From Ptiloglossa arizonensis (taxonomy: Eukaryota; Arthropoda; Insecta; Hymenoptera; Colletidae), in assembly GCF_051014685.1 (NCBI RefSeq), contig NW_027479401.1:1-64000 (forward strand): DNA of 64,000 bases. Reading direction: 5' to 3'. Below, in pieces: positions 10,870 to 23,760 of the stretch. Both the position numbers and the translations under genes were made by a program. The stretch's first letter is position 1; every line of letters begins with the position of its first letter. The notes under the pieces were generated by a model that was not told the DNA's origin, did not search any database, and was given only the letters and a program-made list of their open reading frames with translations.

Positions 10870-13319
10870 GTTCTAGTTATGCTTGTCGAGCATCAGAACT
10901 GCGAAAATTTTGAGTTTCTCAAGCGTTTCTTACCTCCAAACTGCCATATCTCGCGAACGGATTGACCAATCCGCAAAATTTCTGTTGCATCTGAAAGAAT
11001 AAACTCGCCCGATTACAACGGTATGCGTACTTTTCCCCTAGGCCGTTCTATTTATTCTTTTCGAGCATCAGAACTGCGAAAATTTTGAGTTTCTCAAGCG
11101 TTTCTTACTTCCAAACTGCCATATCTCGCGAAAGGATTGACCAATCCGCAAAATTTCTGTTGCATCTGAAGGTCGAAACTCGCCCGATTACAACGGTATG
11201 CGTACTTTTCCCCTAGCCCGTTCTAGTTATTCGTTTCGAGCATCAGAACTGCGAAAATTTTGAGTTTCTCAAGCGTTTCTCACCTACAAACTGCCACATC
11301 TCGCGAACGGATTGTCCAATCCGCAAAATTTCTGATGCATCTGAAAGTAGAGACTCGCCCGATTACAACTGTATGCGTACTTTTCCCCTAGGCCGTTCTT
11401 GTTATTCGTTTCGAGCATCAGAACCGCGAAAATTTTGAGTTTCTCAAGCGTTTCTTACCTCCAAACTGCCATATCTCGCGAGCGGATTGACCAATCCGCA
11501 AAATTTCTGTTGCATCTGAAAGTAGAAACTCGCCCGATTACAACGGTATGCGTACTTTTCCCCTAGCCCGTTCTAGTTATTCGTTTCGAGCAACAGAACT
11601 GCGAAAATTTTGAGTTTCTCAAGCGTTGCTTACCTCCAAACTGCCATATCTCGCGAACGGATTGACCAATCCGCAAAATTTCTGATGCATCTGAAAGTAG
11701 AAACTCGCCCGATTACAACGGTATGCGTACGTTTCCCCTAGGCCGTTCTGGTTATTCGTTTCGAGCATCAGAACTGTGAAAATTTTGAGTTTCTCAACCG
11801 TTTCTTACCTCCGGAGTGCCATATCTCGCGAACGGATTGACCAATCCGCAAAATTTCTGTTGCATCTGAAAGTAGAAACTCGCCCGATTACAACACTATG
11901 CGTACTTTTCCCCTAGGCCCTTCTAGTTATTCGTTTCGAGCATCAGAACTGCGAAAATTTTGAGTTTCTCAAGCGTTTCTTACTTCCAAACTGCCATATC
12001 TCGCGAACGGATTGCCCAATCCGCAAAATTTCTGTTGCATCTGAAGGTAGAAACTCGCCCGATTACAACGGTATGCGTACTTTTCCCCTAGGCCGTTCTA
12101 GTTATTCGTTTCGAGCATCAGAACTGCGAAAATTTTGAGTTTCTCAAACGTTTCGTACCTCCAAACTGCCATATCTCGCGAACGGATTGACCAATCCGCA
12201 AAATTTCTGATGCATCTGAAAGTAGAAACTCGCCCGATTACAACGGTATGCGTACGTTTCCCCTAGGCCGTTCTGGTTATTCGTTTCGAGCATCAGAACT
12301 GTGAAAATTTTGAGTTTCTCAACCGTTTTTTACCTCCGGAGTGCCATATCTCGCGAACGGATTGACCAATCCGCAAAATTTTTGTTGCATCTGAAAGTAG
12401 AAATTCGCCCGATTACAACGGTGTGCGTACTTTTCCCCTAGGCCGTTCTAGTTATGTTTGTCGAGCATCAGAACTGCGAAAATTTTGAGTTTCTCGAGCG
12501 TTTCTTACCTCCAAACTGCCATATCTCGCGAACGGATTGACCAATCCGCAAAATTTCTGTTGCATCTGAAAGTAGAAACTCGCCCGATTACAACTGTATG
12601 CGTACTTTTCCCCTAGGCCGTTCTAGTTATGCTTGTCGAGCATCAGAACTGCGAAAATTTTGAATTTCTCAAGCGTTTCTTACCTCCAAACTGCCATATC
12701 TCGCGAACGGATTGACCAATCCGCAAAATTTCTGTTGCATCTGAAAGAATAAACTCGCCCGATTACAACGGTATGCGTACTTTTCCCCTAGGCCGTTCTA
12801 TTTATTCGTTTCGAGCATCAGAACTGCGAAAATTTTGAGTTTCTCAAGCGTTTCTTACTTCCAAACTGCCATATCTCGCGAAAGGATTGACCAATCCGCA
12901 AAATTTCTGTTGCATCTGAAGGTCGAAACTCGCCCGATTACAACGGTATGCGTACTTTTCCCCTAGGCCGTTCTAGTTATTCGTTTCGAGCATCAGAACT
13001 GCGAAAATTTTGAGTTTCTCAAGCGTTTCTTACCTCCAAACTGCCATACCTCGCGAACGGATTGACCAATCCGCAAAATTTCTGTTGCATCTGAAAGTAG
13101 AAACTCGCCCGATTACAACACTATGCGTACTTTTCCCCTAGGCCGTTCTAGTTATTCGTTTCGAGCATCAGAACTGCGAAAATTTTGAGTTTCTCAAGCG
13201 TTTCTTACTTCCAAACTGCCATATCTCGCGAACGGATTGACCAATCCTCAAAATTTCTGTTGCATCTGAAGGTAGAAACTCGCCCGATTACAACGGTATG
13301 CGTACTTTTCCCCTAGGCC
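10870..13319 (+). repeat. 14-mer higher-order repeat, copy 2
   Basis: Direct tandem copy of 8,420-10,869 with all 14 monomer types in the same order at a 2,450-bp offset. It differs by scattered point changes only: 'taggccctt' near 11,916, 'attgcccaat' near 12,011, 'ccgttttttacc' near 12,325, 'tttttgttgc' near 12,380, and 'gtttctc' instead of 'gttcctc' near 12,841. Identity stops at 13,331, where 'ttattcg' replaces the 'ttatgcttg' expected for another copy. Confidence 0.9.
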
Positions 13320-14194
13320 GTTCTAGTTATTCGTTTCGAGCATCAGAACTGCGAAAATTTTGAGTTTCTCAAGCGTTTCTTACTTCCAAACTGCCATATC
13401 TCGCGAACGGATTGACCAATCCGCAAAATTTCTGTTGCATCTGAAGGTAGGAACTCGCCCGATTACAACGGTATGCGTACTTTTCCCCTAGGCCGTTCTA
13501 GTTATTCGTTTCGAGCAACAGAACTGCGAAAATTTTGAGTTTCTCAAGCGTTTCGTACCTCCAAACTGCCATATCTCGCGAACGGATTGACCAATCCGCA
13601 AAATTTCTGATGCATCTGAAAGTAGAAACTCGCCCAATTGAAACGGTATGTTTGCTTTTCTCCTGGGCCATTCTAGTTATTCGTTTCGAGCATCAGAACT
13701 GTGCAAATTTTGAGTTTCTCAACCGTTTCTTACCTCCAAACTGCCATATCTCGCGAACGGATTTTCCAATCCGCAAAATTTCTGTTGCATCTGAAAGTAG
13801 AAACTCGTCCGATTACAACGGTATGCGTACTTTTCCCCTAGGCCGTTCTAGTTATTCGTTTCGAACATCAGAACTGTGAAATATTTTAGTTTCTCAAGCG
13901 TTTCTTACTTCCAAACTGCCATATATCGCGAACGGATTGACCAATCCGCAATATTTCTGTTGCATCTGAAAGTAGAAACTCGCCCGATTACAACGGTGTG
14001 CGTACTTTTCCCCTAGGCCGTTCTTGTTACTCGTTTCGAGCATCAGAACCGCGAAAATTTTGAGTTTCTCAAGCGTTTCTTACATCCAAACTGCCATATC
14101 TCGCGAACGGATTGACCAATCCGCAAAATTTCTGTTGCATCTGAAGGTAGAAACTCGCCCGATTACAACTGTATGCGTACTTTTCCCCTAGGCC
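13320..14194 (+). repeat. 5-monomer block, copy 1 (875 bp)
   Basis: Five monomers: 'ggtaggaactcg' (13,446); 'caacag...gtttcgtacc' with the CAATTG variant (13,635); the 'ctcctgggcc/gtgcaaa/gattttcc' monomer; 'gaacatcag/gaaatatttta'; and 'cttgttactcg/accgcg/catcc'. The block repeats 875 bp later and again at 18,570-20,320. The 'atatatcgcg' at 13,921 is private to this copy. Confidence 0.85.
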
Positions 14195-15257
14195 GTTCTA
14201 GTTATTCGTTTCGAGCATCAGAACTGCGAAAATTTTGAGTTTCTCAAGCGTTTCTTACTTCCAAACTGCCATATCTCGCGAACGGATTGACCAATCCGCA
14301 AAATTTCTGTTGCATCTGAAGGTAGGAACTCGCCCGATTACAACGGTATGCGTACTTTTCCCCTAGGCCGTTCTAGTTATTCGTTTCGAGCAACAGAACT
14401 GCGAAAATTTTGAGTTTCTCAAGCGTTTCGTACCTCCAAACTGCCATATCTCGCGAACGGATTGACCAATCCGCAAAATTTCTGATGCATCTGAAAGTAG
14501 AAACTCGCCCAATTGAATCGGTATGTTTGCTTTTCTCCTGGGCCATTCTAGTTATTCGTTTCGAGCATCAGAACTGTGCAAATTTTGAGTTTCTCAACCG
14601 TTTCTTACCTCCAAACTGCCATATCTCGCGAACGGATTTTCCAATCCGCAAAATTTCTGTTGCATCTGAAAGTAGAAACTCGTCCGATTACAACGGTATG
14701 CGTACTTTTCCCCTAGGCCGTTCTAGTTATTCGTTTCGAACATCAGAACTGTGAAATATTTTAGTTTCTCAAGCGTTTCTTACTTCCAAACTGCCATATC
14801 TCGCGAACGGATTGACCAATCCGCAAAATTTCTGTTGCATCTGAAGGTAGAAACTCGCCCGATTACAACTGTATGCGTACTTTTCCCCTAGCCCGTTCTA
14901 GTTATTCGTTTCGAGCAACAGAACCGCGAAAATTTTGAGTTTCTCAAGCGTTTCTTACCTCCAAACTGCAATATCTCGCGAGCGGATTGACCAATCCGCA
15001 AAATTTCTGATGCATCTGAAAGTAGAAACTCGCCCGATTACAACGGTATGCGTACTTTTCCCCTAGGCCGTTCTATTTATTCGTTTCGAGCAACAGAACT
15101 GCGAAAATTTTGAGTTTCTCAAGCGTTGCTTACCTCCAAGCTGCCATATCTCGCGAACGGATTGACCAATCCGCAAAATTTCTGTTGCATCTGAAAGTAG
15201 AAACTCGCTCGATTACAACGGTGTGCGTACTTTTCCCCTAGGCCGTTCTAGTTATGC
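14195..15257 (+). repeat. 5-monomer block, copy 2, cut short by loss of about one monomer
   Basis: The 5-mer repeats at an 875-bp offset ('ggtaggaactcg' near 14,321, CAATTG near 14,510). Near 14,770-14,830 the 'gaaatatttta' monomer runs straight into the downstream 'ggtagaaactcg...caactg' sequence. Comparison with 20,010-20,300 shows that one 175-bp unit is absent here. After the gap come 'gcaatatctcgcgagcgg' (14,968), a private 'ttctatttat' near 15,071 and the 'cgctcgattac' monomer (15,206). Confidence 0.8.
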
Positions 15258-16119
15258 TTGTCGAGCATCAGAACTGCGAAAATTTTGAGTTTCTCGAGCG
15301 TTTCTTACCTCCAAACTGCCATATCTCGCGAACGGATTGACCAATCCGCAAAATTTCTGTTGCATCTGAAAGTAGAAACTCGCCCGATTACAACTGTATG
15401 CGTACTTTTCCCCTAGGCCGTTCTAGTTATGCTTGTCGAGCATCAGAACTGCGAAAATTTTGAATTTCTCAAGCGTTTCTTACCTCCAAACTGCCATATC
15501 TCGCGAACGGATTGACCAATCCGCAAAATTTCTGTTGCATCTGAAAGAATAAACTCGCCCGATTACAACGGTATGCGTACTTTTCCCCTAGGCCGTTCTA
15601 TTTATTCGTTTCGAGCATCAGAACTGCGAAAATTTTGAGTTCCTCAAGCGTTTCTTACTTCCAAACTGCCATATCTCGCGAAAGGATTGACCAATCCGCA
15701 AAATTTCTGTTGCATCTGAAGGTCGAAACTCGCCCGATTACAACGGTATGCGTACTTTTCCCCTAGGCCGTTCTAGTTATTCGTTTCGAGCATCAGAACT
15801 GCGAAAATTTTGAGTTTCTCAAGCGTTTCTTACCTCCAAACTGCCATACCTCGCGAACGGATTGACCAATCCGCAAAATTTCTGTTGCATCTGAAAGTAG
15901 AAACTCGCCCGATTACAACACTATGCGTACTTTTCCCCTAGGCCGTTCTAGTTATTCGTTTCGAGCATCAGAACTGCGAAAATTTTGAGTTTCTCAAGCG
16001 TTTCTTACTTCCAAACTGCCATATCTCGCGAACGGATTGACCAATCCTCAAAATTTCTGTTGCATCTGAAGGTAGAAACTCGCCCGATTACAACGGTATG
16101 CGTACTTTTCCCCTAGGCC

Positions 16120-18569
16120 GTTCTAGTTATGCTTGTCGAGCATCAGAACTGCGAAAATTTTGAGTTTCTCAAGCGTTTCTTACCTCCAAACTGCCATATC
16201 TCGCGAACGGATTGACCAATCCGCAAAATTTCTGTTGCATCTGAAAGAATAAACTCGCCCGATTACAACGGTATGCGTACTTTTCCCCTAGGCCGTTCTA
16301 TTTATTCTTTTCGAGCATCAGAACTGCGAAAATTTTGAGTTTCTCAAGCGTTTCTTACTTCCAAACTGCCATATCTCGCGAAAGGATTGACCAATCCGCA
16401 AAATTTCTGTTGCATCTGAAGGTCGAAACTCGCCCGATTACAACGGTATGCGTACTTTTCCCCTAGCCCGTTCTAGTTATTCGTTTCGAGCATCAGAACT
16501 GCGAAAATTTTGAGTTTCTCAAGCGTTTCTCACCTACAAACTGCCACATCTCGCGAACGGATTGTCCAATCCGCAAAATTTCTGATGCATCTGAAAGTAG
16601 AGACTCGCCCGATTACAACTGTATGCGTACTTTTCCCCTAGGCCGTTCTTGTTATTCGTTTCGAGCATCAGAACCGCGAAAATTTTGAGTTTCTCAAGCG
16701 TTTCTTACCTCCAAACTGCCATATCTCGCGAGCGGATTGACCAATCCGCAAAATTTCTGTTGCACCTGAAAGTAGAAACTCGCCCGATTACAACGGTATG
16801 CGTACTTTTCCCCTAGCCCGTTCTAGTTATTCGTTTCGAGCAACAGAACTGCGAAAATTTTGAGTTTCTCAAGCGTTGCTTACCTCCAAACTGCCATATC
16901 TCGCGAACGGATTGACCAATCCGCAAAATTTCTGATGCATCTGAAAGTAGAAACTCGCCCGATTACAACGGTATGCGTACGTTTCCCCTAGGCCGTTCTG
17001 GTTATTCGTTTCGAGCATCAGAACTGTGAAAATTTTGAGTTTCTCAACCGTTTCTTACCTCCGGAGTGCCATATCTCGCGAACGGATTGACCAATCCGCA
17101 AAATTTCTGTTGCATCTGAAAGTAGAAACTCGCCCGATTACAACACTATGCGTACTTTTCCCCTAGGCCGTTCTAGTTATTCGTTTCGAGCATCAGAACT
17201 GCGAAAATTTTGAGTTTCTCAAGCGTTTCTTACTTCCAAACTGCCATATCTCGCGAACGGATTGACCAATCCGCAAAATTTCTGTTGCATCTGAAGGTAG
17301 AAACTCGCCCGATTACAACGGTATGCGTACTTTTCCCCTAGGCCGTTCTAGTTATTCGTTTCGAGCATCAGAACTGCGAAAATTTTGAGTTTCTCAAACG
17401 TTTCGTACCTCCAAACTGCCATATCTCGCGAACGGATTGACCAATCCGCAAAATTTCTGATGCATCTGAAAGTAGAAACTCGCCCGATTACAACGGTATG
17501 CGTACGTTTCCCCTAGGCCGTTCTGGTTATTCGTTTCGAGCATCAGAACTGTGAAAATTTTGAGTTTCTCAACCGTTTTTTACCTCCGGAGTGCCATATC
17601 TCGCGAACGGATTGACCAATCCGCAAAATTTCTGTTGCATCTGAAAGTAGAAATTCGCCCGATTACAACGGTGTGCGTACTTTTCCCCTAGGCCGTTCTA
17701 GTTATGTTTGTCGAGCATCAGAACTGCGAAAATTTTGAGTTTCTCGAGCGTTTCTTACCTCCAAACTGCCATATCTCGCGAACGGATTGACCAATCCGCA
17801 AAATTTCTGTTGCATCTGAAAGTAGAAACTCGCCCGATTACAACTGTATGCGTACTTTTCCCCTAGGCCGTTCTAGTTATGCTTGTCGAGCATCAGAACT
17901 GCGAAAATTTTGAATTTCTCAAGCGTTTCTTACCTCCAAACTGCCATATCTCGCGAACGGATTGACCAATCCGCAAAATTTCTGTTGCATCTGAAAGAAT
18001 AAACTCGCCCGATTACAACGGTATGCGTACTTTTCCCCTAGGCCGTTCTATTTATTCGTTTCGAGCATCAGAACTGCGAAAATTTTGAGTTTCTCAAGCG
18101 TTTCTTACTTCCAAACTGCCATATCTCGCGAAAGGATTGACCAATCCGCAAAATTTCTGTTGCATCTGAAGGTCGAAACTCGCCCGATTACAACGGTATG
18201 CGTACTTTTCCCCTAGGCCGTTCTAGTTATTCGTTTCGAGCATCAGAACTGCGAAAATTTTGAGTTTCTCAAGCGTTTCTTACCTCCAAACTGCCATACC
18301 TCGCGAACGGATTGACCAATCCGCAAAATTTCTGTTGCATCTGAAAGTAGAAACTCGCCCGATTACAACCCTATGCGTACTTTTCCCCTAGGCCGTTCTA
18401 GTTATTCGTTTCGAGCATCAGAACTGCGAAAATTTTGAGTTTCTCAAGCGTTTCTTACTTCCAAACTGCCATATCTCGCGAACGGATTGACCAATCCTCA
18501 AAATTTCTGTTGCATCTGAAGGTAGAAACTCGCCCGATTACAACGGTATGCGTACTTTTCCCCTAGGCC
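16120..18569 (+). repeat. 14-mer higher-order repeat, copy 3
   Basis: All 14 monomer types recur in the canonical order. This copy sits inside the 30/31-mer duplication and shares 'ccgttttttacc' with copy 2, so it descends from copy 2 rather than copy 1. Private changes include 'gcacctgaaag' near 16,764 and 'caaccctatg' near 18,367, in place of 'caacactatg'. Confidence 0.88.
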
Positions 18570-20319
18570 GTTCTAGTTATTCGTTTCGAGCATCAGAACT
18601 GCGAAAATTTTGAGTTTCTCAAGCGTTTCTTACTTCCAAACTGCCGTATCTCGCGAACGGATTGACCAATCCGCAAAATTTCTGTTGCATCTGAAGGTAG
18701 GAACTCGCCCGATTACAACGGTATGCGTACTTTTCCCCTAGGCCGTTCTAGTTATTCGTTTCGAGCAACAGAACTGCGAAAATTTTGAGTTTCTCAAGCG
18801 TTTCGTACCTCCAAACTGCCATATCTCGCGAACGGATTGAACAATCCGCAAAATTTCTGATGCATCTGAAAGTAGAAACTCGCCCAATTGAAACGGTATG
18901 TTTGCTTTTCTCCTGGGCCATTCTAGTTATTCGTTTCGAGCATCAGAACTGTGCAAATTTTGAGTTTCTCAACCGTTTCTTACCTCCAAACTGCCATATC
19001 TCGCGAACGGATTTTCCAATCCGCAAAATTTCTGTTGCATCTGAAAGTAGAAACTCGTCCGATTACAACGGTATGCGTACTTTTCCCCTAGGCCGTTCTA
19101 GTTATTCGTTTCGAACATCAGAACTGTGAAATATTTTAGTTTCTCAAGCGTTTCTTACTTCCAAACTGCCATATCTCGCGAACGGATTGACCAATCCGCA
19201 ATATTTCTGTTGCATCTGAAAGTAGAAACTCGCCCGATTACAACGGTGTGCGTACTTTTCCCCTAGGCCGTTCTTGTTACTCGTTTCGAGCATCAGAACC
19301 GCGAAAATTTTGAGTTTCTCAAGCGTTTCTTACATCCAAACTGCCATATCTCGCGAACGGATTGACCAATCCGCAAAATTTCTGTTGCATCTGAAGGTAG
19401 AAACTCGCCCGATTACAACTGTATGCGTACTTTTCCCCTAGGCCGTTCTAGTTATTCGTTTCGAGCATCAGAACTGCGAAAATTTTGAGTTTCTCAAGCG
19501 TTTCTTACTTCCAAACTGCCATATCTCGCGAACGGATTGACCAATCCGCAAAATTTCTGTTGCATCTGAAGGTAGGAACTCGCCCGATTACAACGGTATG
19601 CGTACTTTTCCCCTAGGCCGTTCTAGTTATTCGTTTCGAGCAACAGAACTGCGAAAATTTTGAGTTTCTCAAGCGTTTCGTACCTCCAAACTGCCATATC
19701 TCGCGAACGGATTGACCAATCCGCAAAATTTCTGATGCATCTGAAAGTAGAAACTCGCCCAATTGAAACGGTATGTTTGCTTTTCTCCTGGGCCATTCTA
19801 GTTATTCGTTTCGAGCATCAGAACTGTGCAAATTTTGAGTTTCTCAACCGTTTCTTACCTCCAAACTGCCATATCTCGCGAACGGATTTTCCAATCCGCA
19901 AAATTTCTGTTGCATCTGAAAGTAGAAACTCGTCCGATTACAACGGTATGCGTACTTTTCCCCTAGGCCGTTCTAGTTATTCGTTTCGAACATCAGAACT
20001 GTGAAATATTTTAGTTTCTCAAGCGTTTCTTACTTCCAAACTGCCATATCTCGCGAACGGATTGACCAATCCGCAATATTTCTGTTGCATCTGAAAGTAG
20101 AAACTCGCCCGATTACAACGGTGTGCGTACTTTTCCCCTAGGCCGTTCTTGTTACTCGTTTCGAGCATCAGAACCGCGAAAATTTTGAGTTTCTCAAGCG
20201 TTTCTTACATCCAAACTGCCATATCTCGCGAACGGATTGACCAATCCGCAAAATTTCTGTTGCATCTGAAGGTAGAAACTCGCCCGATTACAACTGTATG
20301 CGTACTTTTCCCCTAGCCC
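18570..20319 (+). repeat. Pair of complete 5-monomer blocks (2 x 875 bp)
   Basis: Two consecutive 875-bp units, 18,570-19,444 and 19,445-20,319, each with 'ggtaggaactcg', CAATTG, 'ctcctgggcc', 'gaaatatttta' and 'cttgttactcg'. Unlike the second unit at 14,195, the second unit here is complete. 'gattgaacaat' near 18,837 is private to the first unit. Confidence 0.85.
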
Positions 20320-21508
20320 GTTCTAGTTATTCGTTTCGAGCAACAGAACCGCGAAAATTTTGAGTTTCTCAAGCGTTTCTTACCTCCAAACTGCAATATC
20401 TCGCGAGCGGATTGACCAATCCGCAAAATTTCTGATGCATCTGAAAGTAGAAACTCGCCCGATTACAACGGTATGCGTACTTTTCCCCTAGCCCGTTCTA
20501 GTTATTCGTTTCGAGCAACAGAACTGCGAAAATTTTGAGTTTCTCAAGCGTTGCTTACCTCCAAGCTGCCATATCTCGCGAACGGATTGACCAATCCGCA
20601 AAATTTCTGTTGCATCTGAAAGTAGAAACTCGCTCGATTACAACGGTGTGCGTACTTTTCCCCTAGGCCGTTCTAGTTATGCTTGTCGAGCATCAGAACT
20701 GCGAAAATTTTGAGTTTCTCGAGCGTTTCTTACCTCCAAACTGCCATATCTCGCGAACGGATTGACCAATCCGCAAAATTTCTGTTGCATCAGAAAGTAG
20801 AAACTCGCCCGATTACAACGTTATGCGTACTTTTCCCCTAGGCCGTTCTAGTTATTCGTTTCGAGCATCAGAACTGCGAAAATTCTGAGTTTCTCAAGCG
20901 TTTCTTACATCCAAACTGCAATATCTCGCGAGCGGATTGACCAATCCGCAAAATTTCTGTTGCATCTGAAGGTAGAAACTCGCCCGATTACAACGGTATG
21001 CGTACTTTTCCCCTAGGCCGTTCTAGTTATTCGTTTCGAGCATCAGAACTGCGAAAATTTTGAGTTTCTCAAGCGTTTCTCACCTACAAACTGCCACATC
21101 TCGCGAACGGATTGTCCAATCCGCAAAATTTCTGATGCATCTTAAAGTAGAAACTCGCCCGATTACAACTGTGTGCGTACTTTTCCCCTAGCCCGTTCTA
21201 GTTATTCGTTTCGAGCAACAGAACTGCGAAAATTTTGAGTTTCTCAAGCGTTGCTTACCTCCAAACTGCCATACCTTGCGAACGGATTGACCAATCCGCA
21301 AAATTTCTGTTGCATCTGAAAGTAGAAACTCGCCCGATTACAACGGTGTGCGTACTTTTCCCCTAGGCCGTTCTTGTTATTCGTTTCGAGCATCAGAACC
21401 GCGAAAATTTTGAGTTTCTCAAGCGTTTCTTACATCCAAACCGCCATATCTCGCGAACGGATTGACCAATCCGCAAAATTTCTGTTGCATCTGAAAGTAG
21501 AAACTCGT
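20284..21508 (+). repeat. 7-monomer block, copy 1 (1,225 bp)
   Basis: Seven monomers: accgcg/gcaatat/agcgg/ctgatg; caacag/gttgctt/caagctgcc/cgctcg; gtgtg/gcttg/ctcgag/catcagaa; cgttatg/attctgag/catcc/gcaatat; cacctac/catcttaaag; caacag/gttgctt/catacctt; gtgtg/cttgttattcg/catccaaaccgcc/cgtcc. The same series follows immediately at a 1,225-bp offset. The left limit is set by 'cgcccg' (20,283) against 'cgtccg' (21,508). Confidence 0.88.
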
Positions 21509-22742
21509 CCGATTACAACTGTATGCGTACTTTTCCCCTAGCCCGTTCTAGTTATTCGTTTCGAGCAACAGAACCGCGAAAATTTTGAGTTTCTCAAGCG
21601 TTTCTTACCTCCAAACTGCAATATCTCGCGAGCGGATTGACCAATCCGCAAAATTTCTGATGCATCTGAAAGTAGAAACTCGCCCGATTACAACGGTATG
21701 CGTACTTTTCCCCTAGCCCGTTCTAGTTATTCGTTTCGAGCAACAGAACTGCGAAAATTTTGAGTTTCTCAAGCGTTGCTTACCTCCAAGCTGCCATATC
21801 TCGCGAACGGATTGACCAATCCGCAAAATTTCTGTTGCATCTGAAAGTAGAAACTCGCTCGATTACAACGGTGTGCGTACTTTTCCCCTAGGCCGTTCTA
21901 GTTATGCTTGTCGAGCATCAGAACTGCGAAAATTTTGAGTTTCTCGAGCGTTTCTTACCTCCAAACTGCCATATCTCGCGAACGGATTGACCAATCCGCA
22001 AAATTTCTGTTGCATCAGAAAGTAGAAACTCGCCCGATTACAACGTTATGCGTACTTTTCCCCTAGGCCGTTCTAGTTATTCGTTTCGAGCATCAGAACT
22101 GCGAAAATTCTGAGTTTCTCAAGCGTTTCTTACATCCAAACTGCAATATCTCGCGAGCGGATTGACCAATCCGCAAAATTTCGTTGCATCTGAAGGTAGA
22201 AACTCGCCCGATTACAACGGTATGCGTACTTTTCCCCTAGGCCGTTCTAGTTATTCGTTTCGAGCATCAGAACTGCGAAAATTTTGAGTTTCTCAAGCGT
22301 TTCTCACCTACAAACTGCCACATCTCGCGAACGGATTGTCCAATCCGCAAAATTTCTGATGCATCTTAAAGTAGAAACTCGCCCGATTACAACTGTGTGC
22401 GTACTTTTCCCCTAGCCCGTTCTAGTTATTCGTTTCGAGCAACAGAACTGCGAAAATTTTGAGTTTCTCAAGCGTTGCTTACCTCCAAACTGCCATACCT
22501 TGCGAACGGATTGACCAATCCGCAAAATTTCTGTTGCATCTGAAAGTAGAAACTCGCCCGATTACAACGGTGTGCGTACTTTTCCCCTAGGCCGTTCTTG
22601 TTATTCGTTTCGAGCATCAGAACCGCGAAAATTTTGAGTTTCTCAAGCGTTTCTTACATCCAAACCGCCATATCTCGCGAACGGATTGACCAATCCGCAA
22701 AATTTCTGTTGCATCTGAAAGTAGAAACTCGTCCGATTACAA
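21509..22742 (+). repeat. 7-monomer block, copy 2, with a 1-bp deletion
   Basis: Tandem copy of the 7-mer. It matches copy 1 at all diagnostic sites except for one missing T at 22,181-22,183 ('aaaatttcgttgc' for 'aaaatttctgttgc'). This deletion is the only net change in monomer phase between 2,162 and the end of the window. From about 22,743 the sequence continues with 'caacggtatg' where another copy would have 'caactg'. Confidence 0.9.
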
Positions 22743-23760
22743 CGGTATGCGTACTTTTCCCCTAGGCCGTTCTAGTTATTCGTTTCGAGCATCAGAACTG
22801 CGAAAATTTTGAGTTTCTCAAGCGTTTCTTACCTCCAAACTGTCATATCTCGCGAACGGATTGACCAATCCTCAAAATTTCTGTTGCATCTGAAAGTAGA
22901 AACTCGCCCGATTACAACGGTATGCGTACTTTTCCCCTAGCCCGTTCTAGTTATTCGTTTCGAGCATCAGAACTGCGAAAATTTTGAGTTTCTCAAGCGT
23001 TTCTCACCTACAAACTGCCACATCTCGCGAACGGATTGTCCAATCCGCAAAATTTCTGATGCATCTGAAAGTAGAGACTCGCCCGATTACAACTGTATGC
23101 CTACATTTCCCCTAGGCCGTTCTTGTTATTCGTTTCGAGCATCAGAACCGCGAAAATTTTGAGTTTCTCAAGCGTTTCCTACCTCCAAACTGCCATATCT
23201 CGCGAGCGGATTGACCAATCCGCAAAATTTCTGTTGCATCTGAAAGTAGAAACTCGCCCGATTACAACGGTGTGCGTACTTTTCCCCTAGGCCGTTCTAG
23301 TTATGCTTGTCGAGCATCAGAACTGCGAAAATTTTGAGTTTCTCGAGCGTTTCTTACCTCCAAACTGCCATATCTCGCGAACGGATTGACCAATCCGCAA
23401 AATTTCTGTTGCATCTGAAAGTAGATACTCGCCCGATTACGACGGTATGAGTACTTTTCCCCTAGGCCGTTCTAGTTATTCGTTTCTAGCATCAGAAGTG
23501 TGAAAATTTTGAGTTTCTCAACCGTTTCTTACCTCCAAACTGCCATATCTCGCGAACGGATAGACCAATCCGCAAAATTTCTGTTGCATCTGAAAGTAGA
23601 AACTCGCCCAATTGAAACGGAATGTTTGCTTTTCCCCTAGGCCGTTCTAGTTATGCTTGTCGAGCATCAGAACTGCGAAAATTTTGAGTTTGTCAAACGT
23701 TTCGTACCTCCAAACTGCCATATCTCGCGAACGGATTGACCAATCCGCAAAATTTCTGTT
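21541..23760 (+). repeat. Block B, first complete occurrence
   Basis: A 13-monomer series that starts with the 7-mer and continues with: ctgtcat/cctcaaaa (22,842); gcccg/cacctac/gagact; the unusual 'gcctacattt' monomer with agcgg (23,100); gtgtg/gcttg/ctcgag; tagatactcg/tatgagt/ttctagcatcagaagtg (23,424-23,500); and CAATTG/ggaatgtttgc (23,617). The series recurs at 40,790-43,000, 57,000-58,590 and 61,950-63,840. Its second half recurs at 27,440-28,300 and 35,690-36,530. 'gattacgacgg' near 23,437 is private. Confidence 0.82.
22181..22183 (+). other. Single 1-bp deletion shifting array phase
   Basis: One T of 'atttctgttgc' is missing. The anchor GAG falls at 22,112 and next at 22,286, a 174-bp step. 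It is the only net length change seen between 2,162 and 63,936 and serves as a marker distinguishing this 7-mer copy from related segments. Confidence 0.9.

Larger units (their letters stand above)
15258..20790 (+). repeat. Copy 2 of a 30/31-monomer duplication of 10,008-15,257
   Basis: Sequence from 10,008 onward recurs here at an offset of 5,250 bp (30 monomers) up to about 20,050, and then at 5,425 bp (31 monomers) because copy 1 lacks one unit. It includes a full third copy of the 14-mer HOR and a second pair of 5-mer blocks. Shared private marks confirm descent: 'gttcctc' at 10,391 and 15,641, and 'ccgttttttacc' near 12,325 and 17,575. The left junction is sharp at 15,257 (gcttg against gtttg). 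The right end is near 20,790, where 'tgcatcagaa' replaces 'tgcatctgaa'. Confidence 0.85.
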
